Below are positions 23,508-31,240 of a stretch of 45,063 bases of DNA, piece after piece; within the stretch, counting starts at the first letter, position 1; every line of letters starts with the position of its first letter. Both the position numbers and the translations under genes were made by a program. The stretch comes from Gammaproteobacteria bacterium (GTDB lineage: Bacteria > Pseudomonadota > Gammaproteobacteria > Steroidobacterales > Steroidobacteraceae): positions 1 to 45,063 of the forward strand of contig JASHSK010000270.1 of assembly GCA_030038755.1 (NCBI GenBank), written 5' to 3'. The notes below the pieces were generated by a model, which made no database searches, was not told where the DNA came from, and saw only the letters and a program-made list of their open reading frames with translations.

Positions 23508-24449
23508 TCAGTTCGCAATCGCCGTCTGCGCGGAGGAGTCGCCGGTATTCACCGGCGCCAGGCGAACGCCTGCCAGCGCACCGAGCTTCGGGGCCAACAG
23601 GCCGAGGTGGTCGTAGAGGGCGTCGAGGTGACCGCCCATTCCGTCACCGTAGGACGAGGTGAGCGGCAGAAACCATTTGGGCTCATTGGCGGCAGCGTAC
23701 AGTCGCCTTCCCTCGGCAAAGGGAACCACGGTGTCGTGAACGCTGTGCGCGACGATGACGGGAATGTGCACCAGGCGGATCCTGCGCAGTGAGTCCATGT
23801 GAATGCCGGCGACCCAGCGTACCGGCAGATAGGGATACCTCGCGGCCGCCGCGTCGGGAATCGACGTGAACGCGCCGAACAGCACCAGTGCAGCCGCGGG
23901 GTGCCGGGTCGCGAGCTCGACCGCCGGTGCGGTACCGAGCGAATGACCCCAGATGATGATGTGCGCGGGCGCTACGCCACGCCGGATGAGCGTCTGGTAG
24001 GCGGCTGCGGCATCCTCGTAGAGATGCTGCTCGGAGGTGACTCCCGGGCTCTCACCAAAGCCGCGGTAATCAAAGGACAGTACATTCAGACCCAGGGCTC
24101 GCAGCTGCTCGCAGTGGCGCAGCTGTACCGTCGAGAAAGCCGAGGTCGCGTTACCGTGAAGGTGCAACACCCAGAAGGCGCTGTCCTGCGAGGGTGCGGC
24201 CCGAAACAGCAGCGCCGCGAGCCGCATGCCGTCGGCCGCTGGAATGGTCAGCCGCTGCGCGTAAGAGGGCAGCGGGCCTGTGGGCTCACGGCGGCTGGCG
24301 GCGGCCTCGAAGACCAGCCGATCCTCATTCAACCTAAGCCACCCCAGCGTCGCGCCCATGCCCAGCACGACCGCCACGACGATGGCGACCAGCGCACGCA
24401 GGAGCGCCCTCTGCTCTGTCCCCACCCGCTGAATTCTCTGTCCCTTCAT
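23508..24449 (-). CDS. Membrane-anchored alpha/beta hydrolase (Bem46/YfhR-like)
   Basis: 313 residues from ATG 24449. One N-terminal membrane helix (LLRALVAIVVAVVLGMGATL) suggests an inner-membrane anchor with the domain outside the cytosol. The fold shows the oxyanion-side HLHGNATSAFST, LSFDYRGFGESPG, nucleophile S170 in IIWGHSLGTAPA, the acid in VIVAHSVHDTVVPF and a His in GMGGHLDAL. This matches the Bem46/YfhR subgroup of serine esterases with unknown substrates. The triad is complete. The adjacent MocR gene is divergent with 30 bases between the starts, so its promoter must lie within one of the coding ends. It ends just upstream of the exonuclease gene, and the two probably share a transcript. 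Confidence 0.9.
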   Translation of the reverse strand: MKGQRIQRVGTEQRALLRALVAIVVAVVLGMGATLGWLRLNEDRLVFEAAASRREPTGPLPSYAQRLTIPAADGMRLAALLFRAAPSQDSAFWVLHLHGNATSAFSTVQLRHCEQLRALGLNVLSFDYRGFGESPGVTSEQHLYEDAAAAYQTLIRRGVAPAHIIIWGHSLGTAPAVELATRHPAAALVLFGAFTSIPDAAAARYPYLPVRWVAGIHMDSLRRIRLVHIPVIVAHSVHDTVVPFAEGRRLYAAANEPKWFLPLTSSYGDGMGGHLDALYDHLGLLAPKLGALAGVRLAPVNTGDSSAQTAIAN

Positions 24450-24479
24450 TCCATCCGCTCGCGTTGCTACAGTTCGGCA

Positions 24480-25934
24480 ATGCCGCATACGTCGATCAGG
24501 GAGCCCTACGTCCGGCTGCGGATCGATAAGCCCGGGTCGGCAGCCACGGTCACGCGCGGGGACATCATCCAGGCCGTGATGCGTGAGTACTCCTCGGGGC
24601 AACTCCCCCCTGGTTCGCGTCTGCCACCCGTGCGCGTATTGCACCACCAGTTCGGTCTGTCCAAGAATACCGCGCACGCGGCCTACGAAGAGCTGGTCGC
24701 GCGCGGAGTGGTGAAGAACCACAAGCGGCGGGGCTATTTCGTGCAGAGGCAGCCTGCGCGCAGGCAGCAGACCTCCATTGTGCAGCCCGCGCCCCTGCTC
24801 GTGCCGGACTGTCCAGCCGTTGCGAGCAGGCCCAGAGCGCGGCGGGATCTCATCGAGCTCAGCAGCGTATTCATCGCCCGAGAGCTGCTGCCGTTGCCGC
24901 GGATATCCGAGTGCATCCGCCGGGTATTGAAGAAGCCCGGTCTGCAGTACATGTACGATGCCCAGGGATACGAACCGCTGCGAAGACTGATCGCCCAGCG
25001 CCTCGATCGGCGCGGCATTCCGGCTCAGGCTCGTGACATCGTCGTCACGACGGGCTCGCAGCAGGCACTCGATATCGTCGGTCGTGCTCTCAGGGCGCGC
25101 TGTATCGCCACGGAAGATCCCACCTACGGCATCGGCAAGCAACTGTTCGAGCTGCAGCACATGCAAGTCATCGGCCTGCCGTTGAACCCTTTCACCGGCG
25201 CCGACCTCGACGGATGGCGACACCGAATCGAGGCGAGCAAACCCGGCGCATTCTACCTGACCACCAATTTTCAGAATCCGACCGGATACTCCTACTCCAC
25301 GGCGGAATTGATGGCGCTGCTGCGACTCTCGAGGGAATACCGGTTCGGGCTCATCGAGGATGACTGGGGCTCGGATATGCTGTCCTACAGCGAATTCCGC
25401 CCGCCGCTACGAGCTTTCGGTGGCGAGGAAGTCCTGTACATCAACTCCTTCACCAAGAAGCTGCTGCCGTCGCTGCGACTCGGGTACCTGCTGTGCAACT
25501 CACGGATCCTGCCTTCTCTGCTCGCCGTCAAGAGAGTCTGCACCCTGGCGAGCTCCACGCTGATCGAGGCGGCATTGTGCGAGTTTCTCGAACGCGGTTA
25601 CTTCGATGCGCATCTGCGCGCGATGCAGCCACAGCTCGACGCCTGGTACCAAAGCTGCCTGGCCAGGCTCCAGGCCCTCATGCCCGAGGGGGTGCGCTGG
25701 ACGACGCCCGGTGGCGGACCCAACATTTGGCTGGAAGTGCCACGCCGGGTCGATCTGCAGCGGCTGGCAGATCGGGTCGCCCTGCGAGGCGCTGCCATTC
25801 AAACCCTGCGCGATTGGTTCTTTGGGACTCCTCATCTGCACGGCATCCGGCTCGGATACGCCCAACATCCACCCGAGCGCTTCAGCGTCGGGCTCGAAAT
25901 CCTGGCGGATGAGATTCGGCGCGCACTGCGATGA
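24480..25934 (+). CDS. MocR/PdxR-type GntR regulator with aminotransferase domain
   Basis: 484 residues from ATG 24480. A GntR winged helix-turn-helix (about residues 20-85) has GQLPPGSRLPPVRVLHHQFGLSKNTAHAAYEELVARGVV, then a linker and a fold-type I aminotransferase domain (about 120-480). That domain shows TTGSQQALDIVGRAL, EDPTYGIGKQLFEL, TTNFQNPTGYSYS, IEDDWGSDMLSY and the PLP-binding Lys K326 in INSFTKKLLPSLRLGYLL. MocR proteins use PLP as an effector, and PdxR regulates vitamin B6 synthesis or salvage; others control GABA or taurine use. No pdx gene is in view, and the divergent neighbour is an alpha/beta hydrolase, so the target is unknown. All landmark residues seem present. Confidence 0.92.
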   Translation: MPHTSIREPYVRLRIDKPGSAATVTRGDIIQAVMREYSSGQLPPGSRLPPVRVLHHQFGLSKNTAHAAYEELVARGVVKNHKRRGYFVQRQPARRQQTSIVQPAPLLVPDCPAVASRPRARRDLIELSSVFIARELLPLPRISECIRRVLKKPGLQYMYDAQGYEPLRRLIAQRLDRRGIPAQARDIVVTTGSQQALDIVGRALRARCIATEDPTYGIGKQLFELQHMQVIGLPLNPFTGADLDGWRHRIEASKPGAFYLTTNFQNPTGYSYSTAELMALLRLSREYRFGLIEDDWGSDMLSYSEFRPPLRAFGGEEVLYINSFTKKLLPSLRLGYLLCNSRILPSLLAVKRVCTLASSTLIEAALCEFLERGYFDAHLRAMQPQLDAWYQSCLARLQALMPEGVRWTTPGGGPNIWLEVPRRVDLQRLADRVALRGAAIQTLRDWFFGTPHLHGIRLGYAQHPPERFSVGLEILADEIRRALR

Positions 25935-25995
25935 AGATCGTGATCCGCTGACGCTGATGGAGCGCCGTGCAGCTTCAGGGGCCGGCGCGGCAACC

Positions 25996-27114
25996 TCACT
26001 GCGTGCGCGGCGCCTGCCCCTGAGCCTGTGGCCGCCGCGGCTGCAGATGCGGGACCGGCTCGACGTACAGACCGCTCGGATCGGCGAGGATGCAGGCGCG
26101 AAATACCGCAGTGATCGCCACGGGCGCGTCGCCGGTGCTGGCCACGCGCACACCGTCGGCCTTGAGCTGATCGACGAAGGTATCGACGTTGGCGACCGTG
26201 AACCTCAGGACGTCCACGCCGTGATCGAACACGCGCGCCTGCCCCGGGCGGCGTGCGACACCCTTCCATTCCACGAAGTCGTATGTGAAGCCGGTACCCG
26301 GGACGGTGGCGATGCTGTGGCGGAATTGCGCGTGCCGCGCTCCCAATTCCCTCGACAGCGCCGCGTCCGGCGCGAACGCGGCATCGACCTGCAGCGGTAG
26401 TCCGAGCAGGTCGCGATAGAAGTGGACGGTCCGGTCGGTGTCGGCCACGGACAGCATCAGGTGCGCGTGCAGCACATTGCCCGCGGCCCCGTTGCCGGCG
26501 GCGGCAGCCCCGTTGTTGGCGGCAGCCCCGTTGCCGGCATCCTCGGGCGCAGACGCACCGTCATGCTCGACCAGCTCGATGAAGTATCCGTCCGGATCCG
26601 TGACCACGATGCTGCGGGTCCTTCCGGCGGCATCACGCTGGACCACGGGTACGCCGCCCACCGTCACGATGGGAACCTGCGCCGCGTGCACTTTCCGCAG
26701 GATCGGGTCCAGATTGCGCACATCGAGGACCAGTACCGCGGCGCCGGGATCCTGCGGGCGCGGGCGGACGCTTCGCTGCTCGACATTCCTGAATTCCGCG
26801 AACTCCAGTGCCACACCGCGCTCAGGCAGTCGCAGCATGGCGACCCCCACGGGGGTGGAGGTCGGCACGGCATACAGCTGCGCGACCGGCGCGTCGGGGG
26901 CGAACCTGGGAGCCTGCGGCTGACTCCCGAAGGTCGCCAGCTCGAGCCCCAGCACATCGTGATAGAAGCTGACGGTCCTGTTGAGATTGGCGACGATGTG
27001 AATGAAGTTGCCGGCCCCCAGCACCTCGCCGGCAGCGGCCGCCACGATCGGCGCCGCGCCCAGGCAAAGCGCGGCGGCGCCGAGCAGCAGGCGACAGATG
27101 ACTGGCGTTTTCAT
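25996..27114 (-). CDS. Secreted protein with two VOC (glyoxalase-fold) domains
   Basis: 372 residues from ATG 27114; GGGGAGG lies 8 bases upstream. The signal peptide MKTPVICRLLLGAAALCLGAAPIVAAAA is clear. VOC domain 1 (about residues 35-195) has NFIHIVANLNRTVSFYHDVLGLEL and GYFIELVEHDG; domain 2 (about 225-355) has LHAHLMLSVADTDRTVHFYRDLLGLPLQ and GLYVEPVPHLQ. They are joined by a Gly/Ala/Asn linker that comes from an 18-bp repeat. Conserved His and Glu at the VOC metal positions (FIHIV, FIELVE; HAHLM, YVEPV) would allow a metal site. VOC enzymes include dioxygenases, isomerases and lyases; an exported double VOC is unusual and its substrate is unknown. It is the last gene of a three-gene leftward operon. 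Confidence 0.88.
   Translation of the reverse strand: MKTPVICRLLLGAAALCLGAAPIVAAAAGEVLGAGNFIHIVANLNRTVSFYHDVLGLELATFGSQPQAPRFAPDAPVAQLYAVPTSTPVGVAMLRLPERGVALEFAEFRNVEQRSVRPRPQDPGAAVLVLDVRNLDPILRKVHAAQVPIVTVGGVPVVQRDAAGRTRSIVVTDPDGYFIELVEHDGASAPEDAGNGAAANNGAAAAGNGAAGNVLHAHLMLSVADTDRTVHFYRDLLGLPLQVDAAFAPDAALSRELGARHAQFRHSIATVPGTGFTYDFVEWKGVARRPGQARVFDHGVDVLRFTVANVDTFVDQLKADGVRVASTGDAPVAITAVFRACILADPSGLYVEPVPHLQPRRPQAQGQAPRTQ
26483..26536 (-). repeat. 18-bp coding repeat in the inter-VOC linker
   Basis: Two full units at 26501-26518 and 26519-26536 (GCGGCAGCCCCGTTGTTG type, plus strand) and a related 15-base unit at 26483-26497. They encode the GNGAA/NNGAA linker between the VOC domains. All units keep the frame. 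Confidence 0.85.
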
Positions 27115-27145
27115 TTGATTCGCCTCCCCTACCCCGGCTGTCGTC

Positions 27146-28840
27146 TCAGGGCAGCCCATAGACCACGATGCGGCTCCGGAGCGCGGCGCCCGGCCACACC
27201 TGCGAATGCATCCCCGAGGCGACTGCCACCCGCTGATGCCCGCCGGCTGCGTAGCTGACGATGCCACCGCCGATCGCCTGGCCGGTGTCCGCCTTCCACA
27301 GAACATGACCGCTGCGCTGGTCCAGAGCGTAAACCGTGCCGCCGAGATCGGCGCCGAACACGACTCCTCCCGCAGTCGGTGTCACCCCGGCAAGCATCGG
27401 ATGCGGCGCGTGGAACTTCCAGCGCACTGCACCGTTCTCGGCATTGAAGGCCGTGAGCCAGCCCCTCGCCGTGCTCGCGGGGTCTTCCATCTGGTTGAGC
27501 GGGGTCGCGCTGGCGAACCAGATCAGACCTGCCGGGGGAACGGTCAGCGGACGCTGCAACCGCACCCGCACGCACTGATCCACCGCTCCCACGAATATCG
27601 AGTCGGTCCGGGGACTGTAGGCCGCCCCATTCCACTCGGTGCCGCCCGTGATACCCGGGCAGAAGCGCACCGTTTGATTGCTCGAGAGCGGCACGTCCAC
27701 ATTGCTGCGCGTGGTCGTGGGTGTCTGCGAGAGCAGCGGGATCACCGGCGGTGACGCATCCGATGCCGCCGCTGCTGCCGATCTGGCCACGGCCGAACGG
27801 TCCAGGATCGACAGCAGACCGTCCTTGTTGGCCGAGGCGATGATCTCGCGCCCCGTCCGGGTAGTCACGAGGGCCGGAGCACTGTCGACATCCCAATCGT
27901 GGCTGTCGCGGGTGACCAGTTGGTGATATCCGAGCATGCGGCCGGTCGCGCCATCCAGTGCGATCACCGAGTCCGTGTAGAGATTGTCACCGGTCCTGTC
28001 CAGCGAGTCGAAATCCGGCGCAGGATTGCCGGCGGGCACGTACAGAATCCCCTTTGCCCGATCGAACGTAAAGGAGGTCCAGAACGCACCGCCGGTGATC
28101 GGCAGGTTGGGATTGGTCCACGTCGAGCGTACCGCCGAGGACACCACATCGAATTTCCACAGCAGGTGCCCGTCACGAGCGTCGAACGCGTACACGTGCC
28201 CGGTCACGCCGACGTTATCGCCGCCCGCATTCCCGACATAGACTCGTCCATCCGCGGCGATCGGCGCCATGGGTATGGAGACTCCCGGGAGCACCGCGTC
28301 GATTTGCCGATCCCAGATCTGATGTCCGTCCGAGGCCGCCAGCGCGATCACGTGACCGTCCGGCGTACCCCGAAACAGCATGCCGTCGAGATACGCGAAA
28401 CCGCGATTGGCGCCGAGACCGCCCGGCTTCGCCACCGTCCAACGCTGCATCCACTTGAGCCGGCAATCGGCGGCATTGATTGCATAGGAGCCCAGCTCCG
28501 TCGTGAAGTACATCGTGCCGTCAACGACGATGGGGCCGGTCTGAAAAGAGTTGACCTCGGGCAGCTCATAGGTGCAGACGACCTTGAGGTTTCCGACGTT
28601 GGAGGGCGTGATCTGCCTGAGGGGCGAATAACGATCGCCGGCGACCGTGCGGTTATAGGCCGGCCAGTCGGCCGACCTGACCGCCGCGGCCCCGGCCGTG
28701 GCACCGGCGGCGGCCCCGGCTGCGGCAGCAGCCCCGGCGGTGGCAGCAGCCCCGGCGTCGGCAGGCTGCGCGAGCGAGGGACAGGCCAGGCCGATACTGA
28801 CGCTCCCGACGATGACGGGTACGAGGTGTCGCATGAGCAT
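27146..28840 (-). CDS. PQQ-dependent dehydrogenase-type beta-propeller protein, secreted
   Basis: 564 residues from ATG 28840 with a GGGGGGAAG upstream; a second Met is at codon 3. A signal peptide (VIVGSVSIGLACPSLAQ) is followed by a long Ala/Gly linker of repeats, then an eight-bladed PQQ-type propeller. Landmarks include DWPAYNRTVAGDRYSPLRQI, VYVGNAGGDNVGVTGHVYAFDARDGHLLWKF, RDSHDWDVDSAPALVT, SANKDGLLSILDR, GGTEWNGAAYSPRTDSIFVG and DQRSGHVLWKADTGQAIGGGIVSYAAGG. These match the quinoprotein alcohol/glucose dehydrogenase family. The W-motif and HDWD element argue for a true PQQ site, although I cannot confirm the calcium ligands or the catalytic Asp. No cytochrome c domain is attached and no pqq genes are in view. 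It probably oxidises an alcohol or sugar in the periplasm, 31 bases upstream of the VOC gene. Confidence 0.85.
   Translation of the reverse strand: MLMRHLVPVIVGSVSIGLACPSLAQPADAGAAATAGAAAAAGAAAGATAGAAAVRSADWPAYNRTVAGDRYSPLRQITPSNVGNLKVVCTYELPEVNSFQTGPIVVDGTMYFTTELGSYAINAADCRLKWMQRWTVAKPGGLGANRGFAYLDGMLFRGTPDGHVIALAASDGHQIWDRQIDAVLPGVSIPMAPIAADGRVYVGNAGGDNVGVTGHVYAFDARDGHLLWKFDVVSSAVRSTWTNPNLPITGGAFWTSFTFDRAKGILYVPAGNPAPDFDSLDRTGDNLYTDSVIALDGATGRMLGYHQLVTRDSHDWDVDSAPALVTTRTGREIIASANKDGLLSILDRSAVARSAAAAASDASPPVIPLLSQTPTTTRSNVDVPLSSNQTVRFCPGITGGTEWNGAAYSPRTDSIFVGAVDQCVRVRLQRPLTVPPAGLIWFASATPLNQMEDPASTARGWLTAFNAENGAVRWKFHAPHPMLAGVTPTAGGVVFGADLGGTVYALDQRSGHVLWKADTGQAIGGGIVSYAAGGHQRVAVASGMHSQVWPGAALRSRIVVYGLP
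28683..28760 (-). repeat. 18-bp coding repeat in the N-terminal linker of the PQQ protein
   Basis: Four units of 18 bp at 28683-28700, 28707-28724, 28725-28742 and 28743-28760, with a 6-base insert after the first. Plus-strand unit: GCAGCAGCCCCGGCGGTG. They encode the Ala/Gly linker between the signal peptide and the propeller. Confidence 0.9.
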
Positions 28841-28875
28841 GGTCTTCCCCCCAAGCCACTCGGACCGATGATACT

Positions 28876-30993
28876 TCAGCTTCCGGGAGGAGGCCCCCGC
28901 ACCGAACGCGGCGCATCCGCACCGGGCTCACCGACCGGCCACGCCCCCCGCGGCCCGTAGTGTGGCACGGGCAGGCCGAGCTGGTACGCCCCGAGATCCG
29001 GGGCCGCCCCGGTATAGCCATCCGTGATCGTGGGCAGCTCGACGCCTGCACCGGTGGCGGCCGAACCGGGTTTGAGGCGGAGATCGAAGTCCTCGGGATC
29101 GTAGAGACGCTGCGGATCGGACCTGTCCGGGAGCTTCGCGTTCTGGAACACGTCGAAGTCCACGAGACGGCTGTGGTGATCCTGGCCGGTCGCTTCACTG
29201 TACGCAGCCAGCGTCGCGAAGCGCCGCACCTCGGGGTTGCCCTCGTAGTCGGCGCGCACGCCGACAGGGGGCGAGTCCCACTCGAACGCATAGGCCGCGC
29301 CCGGATTGGGGCGAAAACCGTTGTAGTCCGAGCTGGAGTAGCTCGTCGAGGTGCTCAGCGCCAGTGCGGGAGTGCCCCATCCATCCCCGAGGATCAGATT
29401 GTTGAGGAAGTGCACGTTCGCGGCCGGTCCGAAAAAGCGGATCTGACCGATGAACGTGTTCTGGTAGACAAGTACGCCCGCCGGGGTATCGACCAGCTTC
29501 AGGTAGCCGCCGGTCGTACCGTTGTAGATGAGGTTCTGATAGAAATAGACCGGGCCGCCGAAAATGGGCTGCGCACTGAGCGCCCCGCCCGTGGAATTGA
29601 AGCAGCGGTTGCGGAACACGCGGATGTTGTGTGCCCCGCCATCGGCCTCGATGCAGTTATCCGCCATGTTGTAGAAATCGTTGCCATAGATGTCGATGGA
29701 CACCGGCACGCGGTCGCGCAGCTCGTTCGGAGTGCCGTCCGGGTCGCCGTAGGTATCCACGTCGATGCCGTCATGCCAGTTGGCGACGTAGTTGTACGCG
29801 ATCACGTGGCCCTGGCCGTAGACCTTGATGGCGTACTCGGAGGTGATGGGCGCCGGATAGCCGGGAAACTTCGCCCACACCTGCGGCGTGAACCAGCTCT
29901 GCAGCTTCTGCGGGTTGTGCCGGCCGATGAACACATTGTCGGCGATGTAGAAATTCTTCGACCCCGACCACCCCGCCTCCACCACGCGGCCGACGTTGTA
30001 CACGCGGCTGTGCACGAGCGTGAAGCCGCTCGAGCCGGCGATGTCCTTGATGCCCAGCTTGAAGGCGACCTGGGTATTACGAACGGTGATGCCCTCGAAG
30101 TCGTTGTAGTTCCCCGCCATCAGGTTGAAGAGATTGTCACAGCCGTCACCGTCGAAGATGACCTCGCCGTCTCCCGCCGCCTTGATCACGATCGGCTTGT
30201 CGGGCGTGCCGCTTTGCGTGAGGTAGTAGGTACCGTCGAAGGGTGTGCCCAGCGCCGGAACGCTCGGGTCGAAGCCGCCATAGATGAAGCGGCTGTCCCT
30301 GTAGAGCCCGGCGTGCACCAGGATCGTATCGCCCGGCTGCACACGCGGAGGCATCTCGCGCGAATGATCGGATTCCTCGGAGCCCAGGTAGTACGCGGCG
30401 AGCAGCCCGGTGAACGCCGGCTGCTGCCTGGGACCCTTGTAGCCGAATGGATAGACGTTGTAGACCGCCCCGCCGGCCGCCGGCTGCGGTTGCGAGCGTG
30501 TGCGCACGGTCACGACGCGCACGCGTCTGCCGCGTACGCCATCCGGATCGGAGAGCACGAACCGACACTCGTACAGCGTTCCGGGTGTCAGGTCCAGGAT
30601 GCTGCCCGCGAACATGTCGGGCGCGACGTAATGATTATAGTGATGCCCGCCGCCGTTGCGCGCCACGGTGCCGATCACCGCCTCGCCCTGCAGGCGCATC
30701 AGCGGCAGCGCTCTGCGCCAGTCCCGCTCGCCCTGCCTGCGATACCAGACGCTGACCACCGCATTACGGTTGTCGTCTCCCGAGATGCGCCACTCGAAGC
30801 CGAGCGATACCAGCGTCGGGGGCTCGACCCAGAAGTCACCGGCGACCGTCACGTTCGCCGCTCGTGGCGCGGCGGGCACCGGGGGCGCGGCGGGCACCGC
30901 GGGCGTAGCGGGCGCGGCGGTCGCGGCCAGTGCAGCCGGCGGCGTCAGCGACAGCAGCACCAGCAGCGGCGCACAGGTCCAGGCGTGAAACAT
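28876..30993 (-). CDS. Secreted right-handed parallel beta-helix protein, polysaccharide-lyase-like
   Basis: 705 residues from ATG 30993. The signal peptide is MFHAWTCAPLLVLLSLTPPAALA, followed by an Ala/Pro linker of repeated PAAP units. A fibronectin-like region (about residues 45-165) precedes the beta-helix (about 180-600), which has many Asn-rich turns: YNDFEGITVRNTQVAFKLG, NFYIADNVFIGR, GHVIAYNYVANWHDGIDVDTYGD, IDIYGNDFYNMADNCIEADGG, YQNLIYNGT. The pattern is that of pectate-lyase-fold (PL1/PL9/PL6-type) enzymes. I cannot name the catalytic Lys or Arg with confidence, so the substrate is unknown. The last part (about 620-705) includes RLYDPEDFDLRLKPGSAATGAG, common at the end of such proteins. 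It is the first gene of a leftward operon with the PQQ and VOC proteins; a 9-G tract lies near its start. Confidence 0.87.
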   Translation of the reverse strand: MFHAWTCAPLLVLLSLTPPAALAATAAPATPAVPAAPPVPAAPRAANVTVAGDFWVEPPTLVSLGFEWRISGDDNRNAVVSVWYRRQGERDWRRALPLMRLQGEAVIGTVARNGGGHHYNHYVAPDMFAGSILDLTPGTLYECRFVLSDPDGVRGRRVRVVTVRTRSQPQPAAGGAVYNVYPFGYKGPRQQPAFTGLLAAYYLGSEESDHSREMPPRVQPGDTILVHAGLYRDSRFIYGGFDPSVPALGTPFDGTYYLTQSGTPDKPIVIKAAGDGEVIFDGDGCDNLFNLMAGNYNDFEGITVRNTQVAFKLGIKDIAGSSGFTLVHSRVYNVGRVVEAGWSGSKNFYIADNVFIGRHNPQKLQSWFTPQVWAKFPGYPAPITSEYAIKVYGQGHVIAYNYVANWHDGIDVDTYGDPDGTPNELRDRVPVSIDIYGNDFYNMADNCIEADGGAHNIRVFRNRCFNSTGGALSAQPIFGGPVYFYQNLIYNGTTGGYLKLVDTPAGVLVYQNTFIGQIRFFGPAANVHFLNNLILGDGWGTPALALSTSTSYSSSDYNGFRPNPGAAYAFEWDSPPVGVRADYEGNPEVRRFATLAAYSEATGQDHHSRLVDFDVFQNAKLPDRSDPQRLYDPEDFDLRLKPGSAATGAGVELPTITDGYTGAAPDLGAYQLGLPVPHYGPRGAWPVGEPGADAPRSVRGPPPGS

Positions 30994-30998
30994 GGATG

Positions 30999-31007
30999 CC
31001 CCCCCCC
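30999..31007 (-). promoter_or_regulatory. Poly-G tract in the ribosome-binding region of the beta-helix gene
   Basis: Nine consecutive C on the plus strand, that is G9 on the transcript, 5 bases upstream of the ATG at 30993. It doubles as the only Shine-Dalgarno-like sequence. Homopolymer G tracts are prone to slipped-strand length change, which here would alter spacing, not frame. Confidence 0.5.
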
Positions 31008-31067
31008 GGGGACGCCATTTTAGACGGAATGCGTCCGGGGCGCGCCGGTGCGCCGGTGCGCCTGCAA

Positions 31068-31117
31068 TTTAGACATAGGGGATAATTACTCGCGAGTAAT
31101 TTTTACTGTGGTCTAAA
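31068..31117. promoter_or_regulatory. 50-bp nested palindrome, candidate operator
   Basis: Inner perfect palindrome AATTACTCGCGAGTAATT at 31084-31101. Outer arms TTTAGAC at 31068-31074 and GTCTAAA at 31111-31117. Both pairs share the same centre (31092.5) with 9-base spacers on each side. A further TTTAGAC is at 31019-31025. The segment is AT-rich in a GC-rich window and lies in the divergent region between the beta-helix and S9-like genes, where a two-way promoter would be expected. I do not recognise a known regulator box. Confidence 0.75.
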
Positions 31118-31184
31118 AGACCCATATGATGTCACGCCATGGGGAAACTCACGCGCTATCTGCTGCCCCAGGAATAAAGGCACG

Positions 31185-31218
31185 AAAAAAACCGCGCCCG
31201 ACGGGTAGCCCTCCGGGC
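31185..31218 (-). terminator. Intrinsic terminator on the minus strand
   Basis: Read on the minus strand: GCCCG, GA, GGG, CTA loop, CCC, GT, CGGGC, then GCGG and seven T (plus-strand A7 at 31185-31191; stem 31196-31218). This is a classic Rho-independent signal. It would stop leftward transcripts arriving from the S9-like gene before the beta-helix promoter. On the plus strand the same hairpin lies in the S9-like leader, 22 bases before the start. Confidence 0.7.
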
Positions 31219-31240
31219 GGAACCAGGGAGGCGAATCGCG

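Noticed and set aside
23799-24479. N-terminal extension of the MocR regulator by 227 codons
   Set aside because: The extension is antisense to the alpha/beta hydrolase. ATG 24480 places the GntR domain at the normal distance from the N-terminus.
28960-31023. 687-codon plus-strand open frame opposite the beta-helix gene
   Set aside because: The minus strand encodes a signal peptide and beta-helix turns; the plus frame shows no motif.
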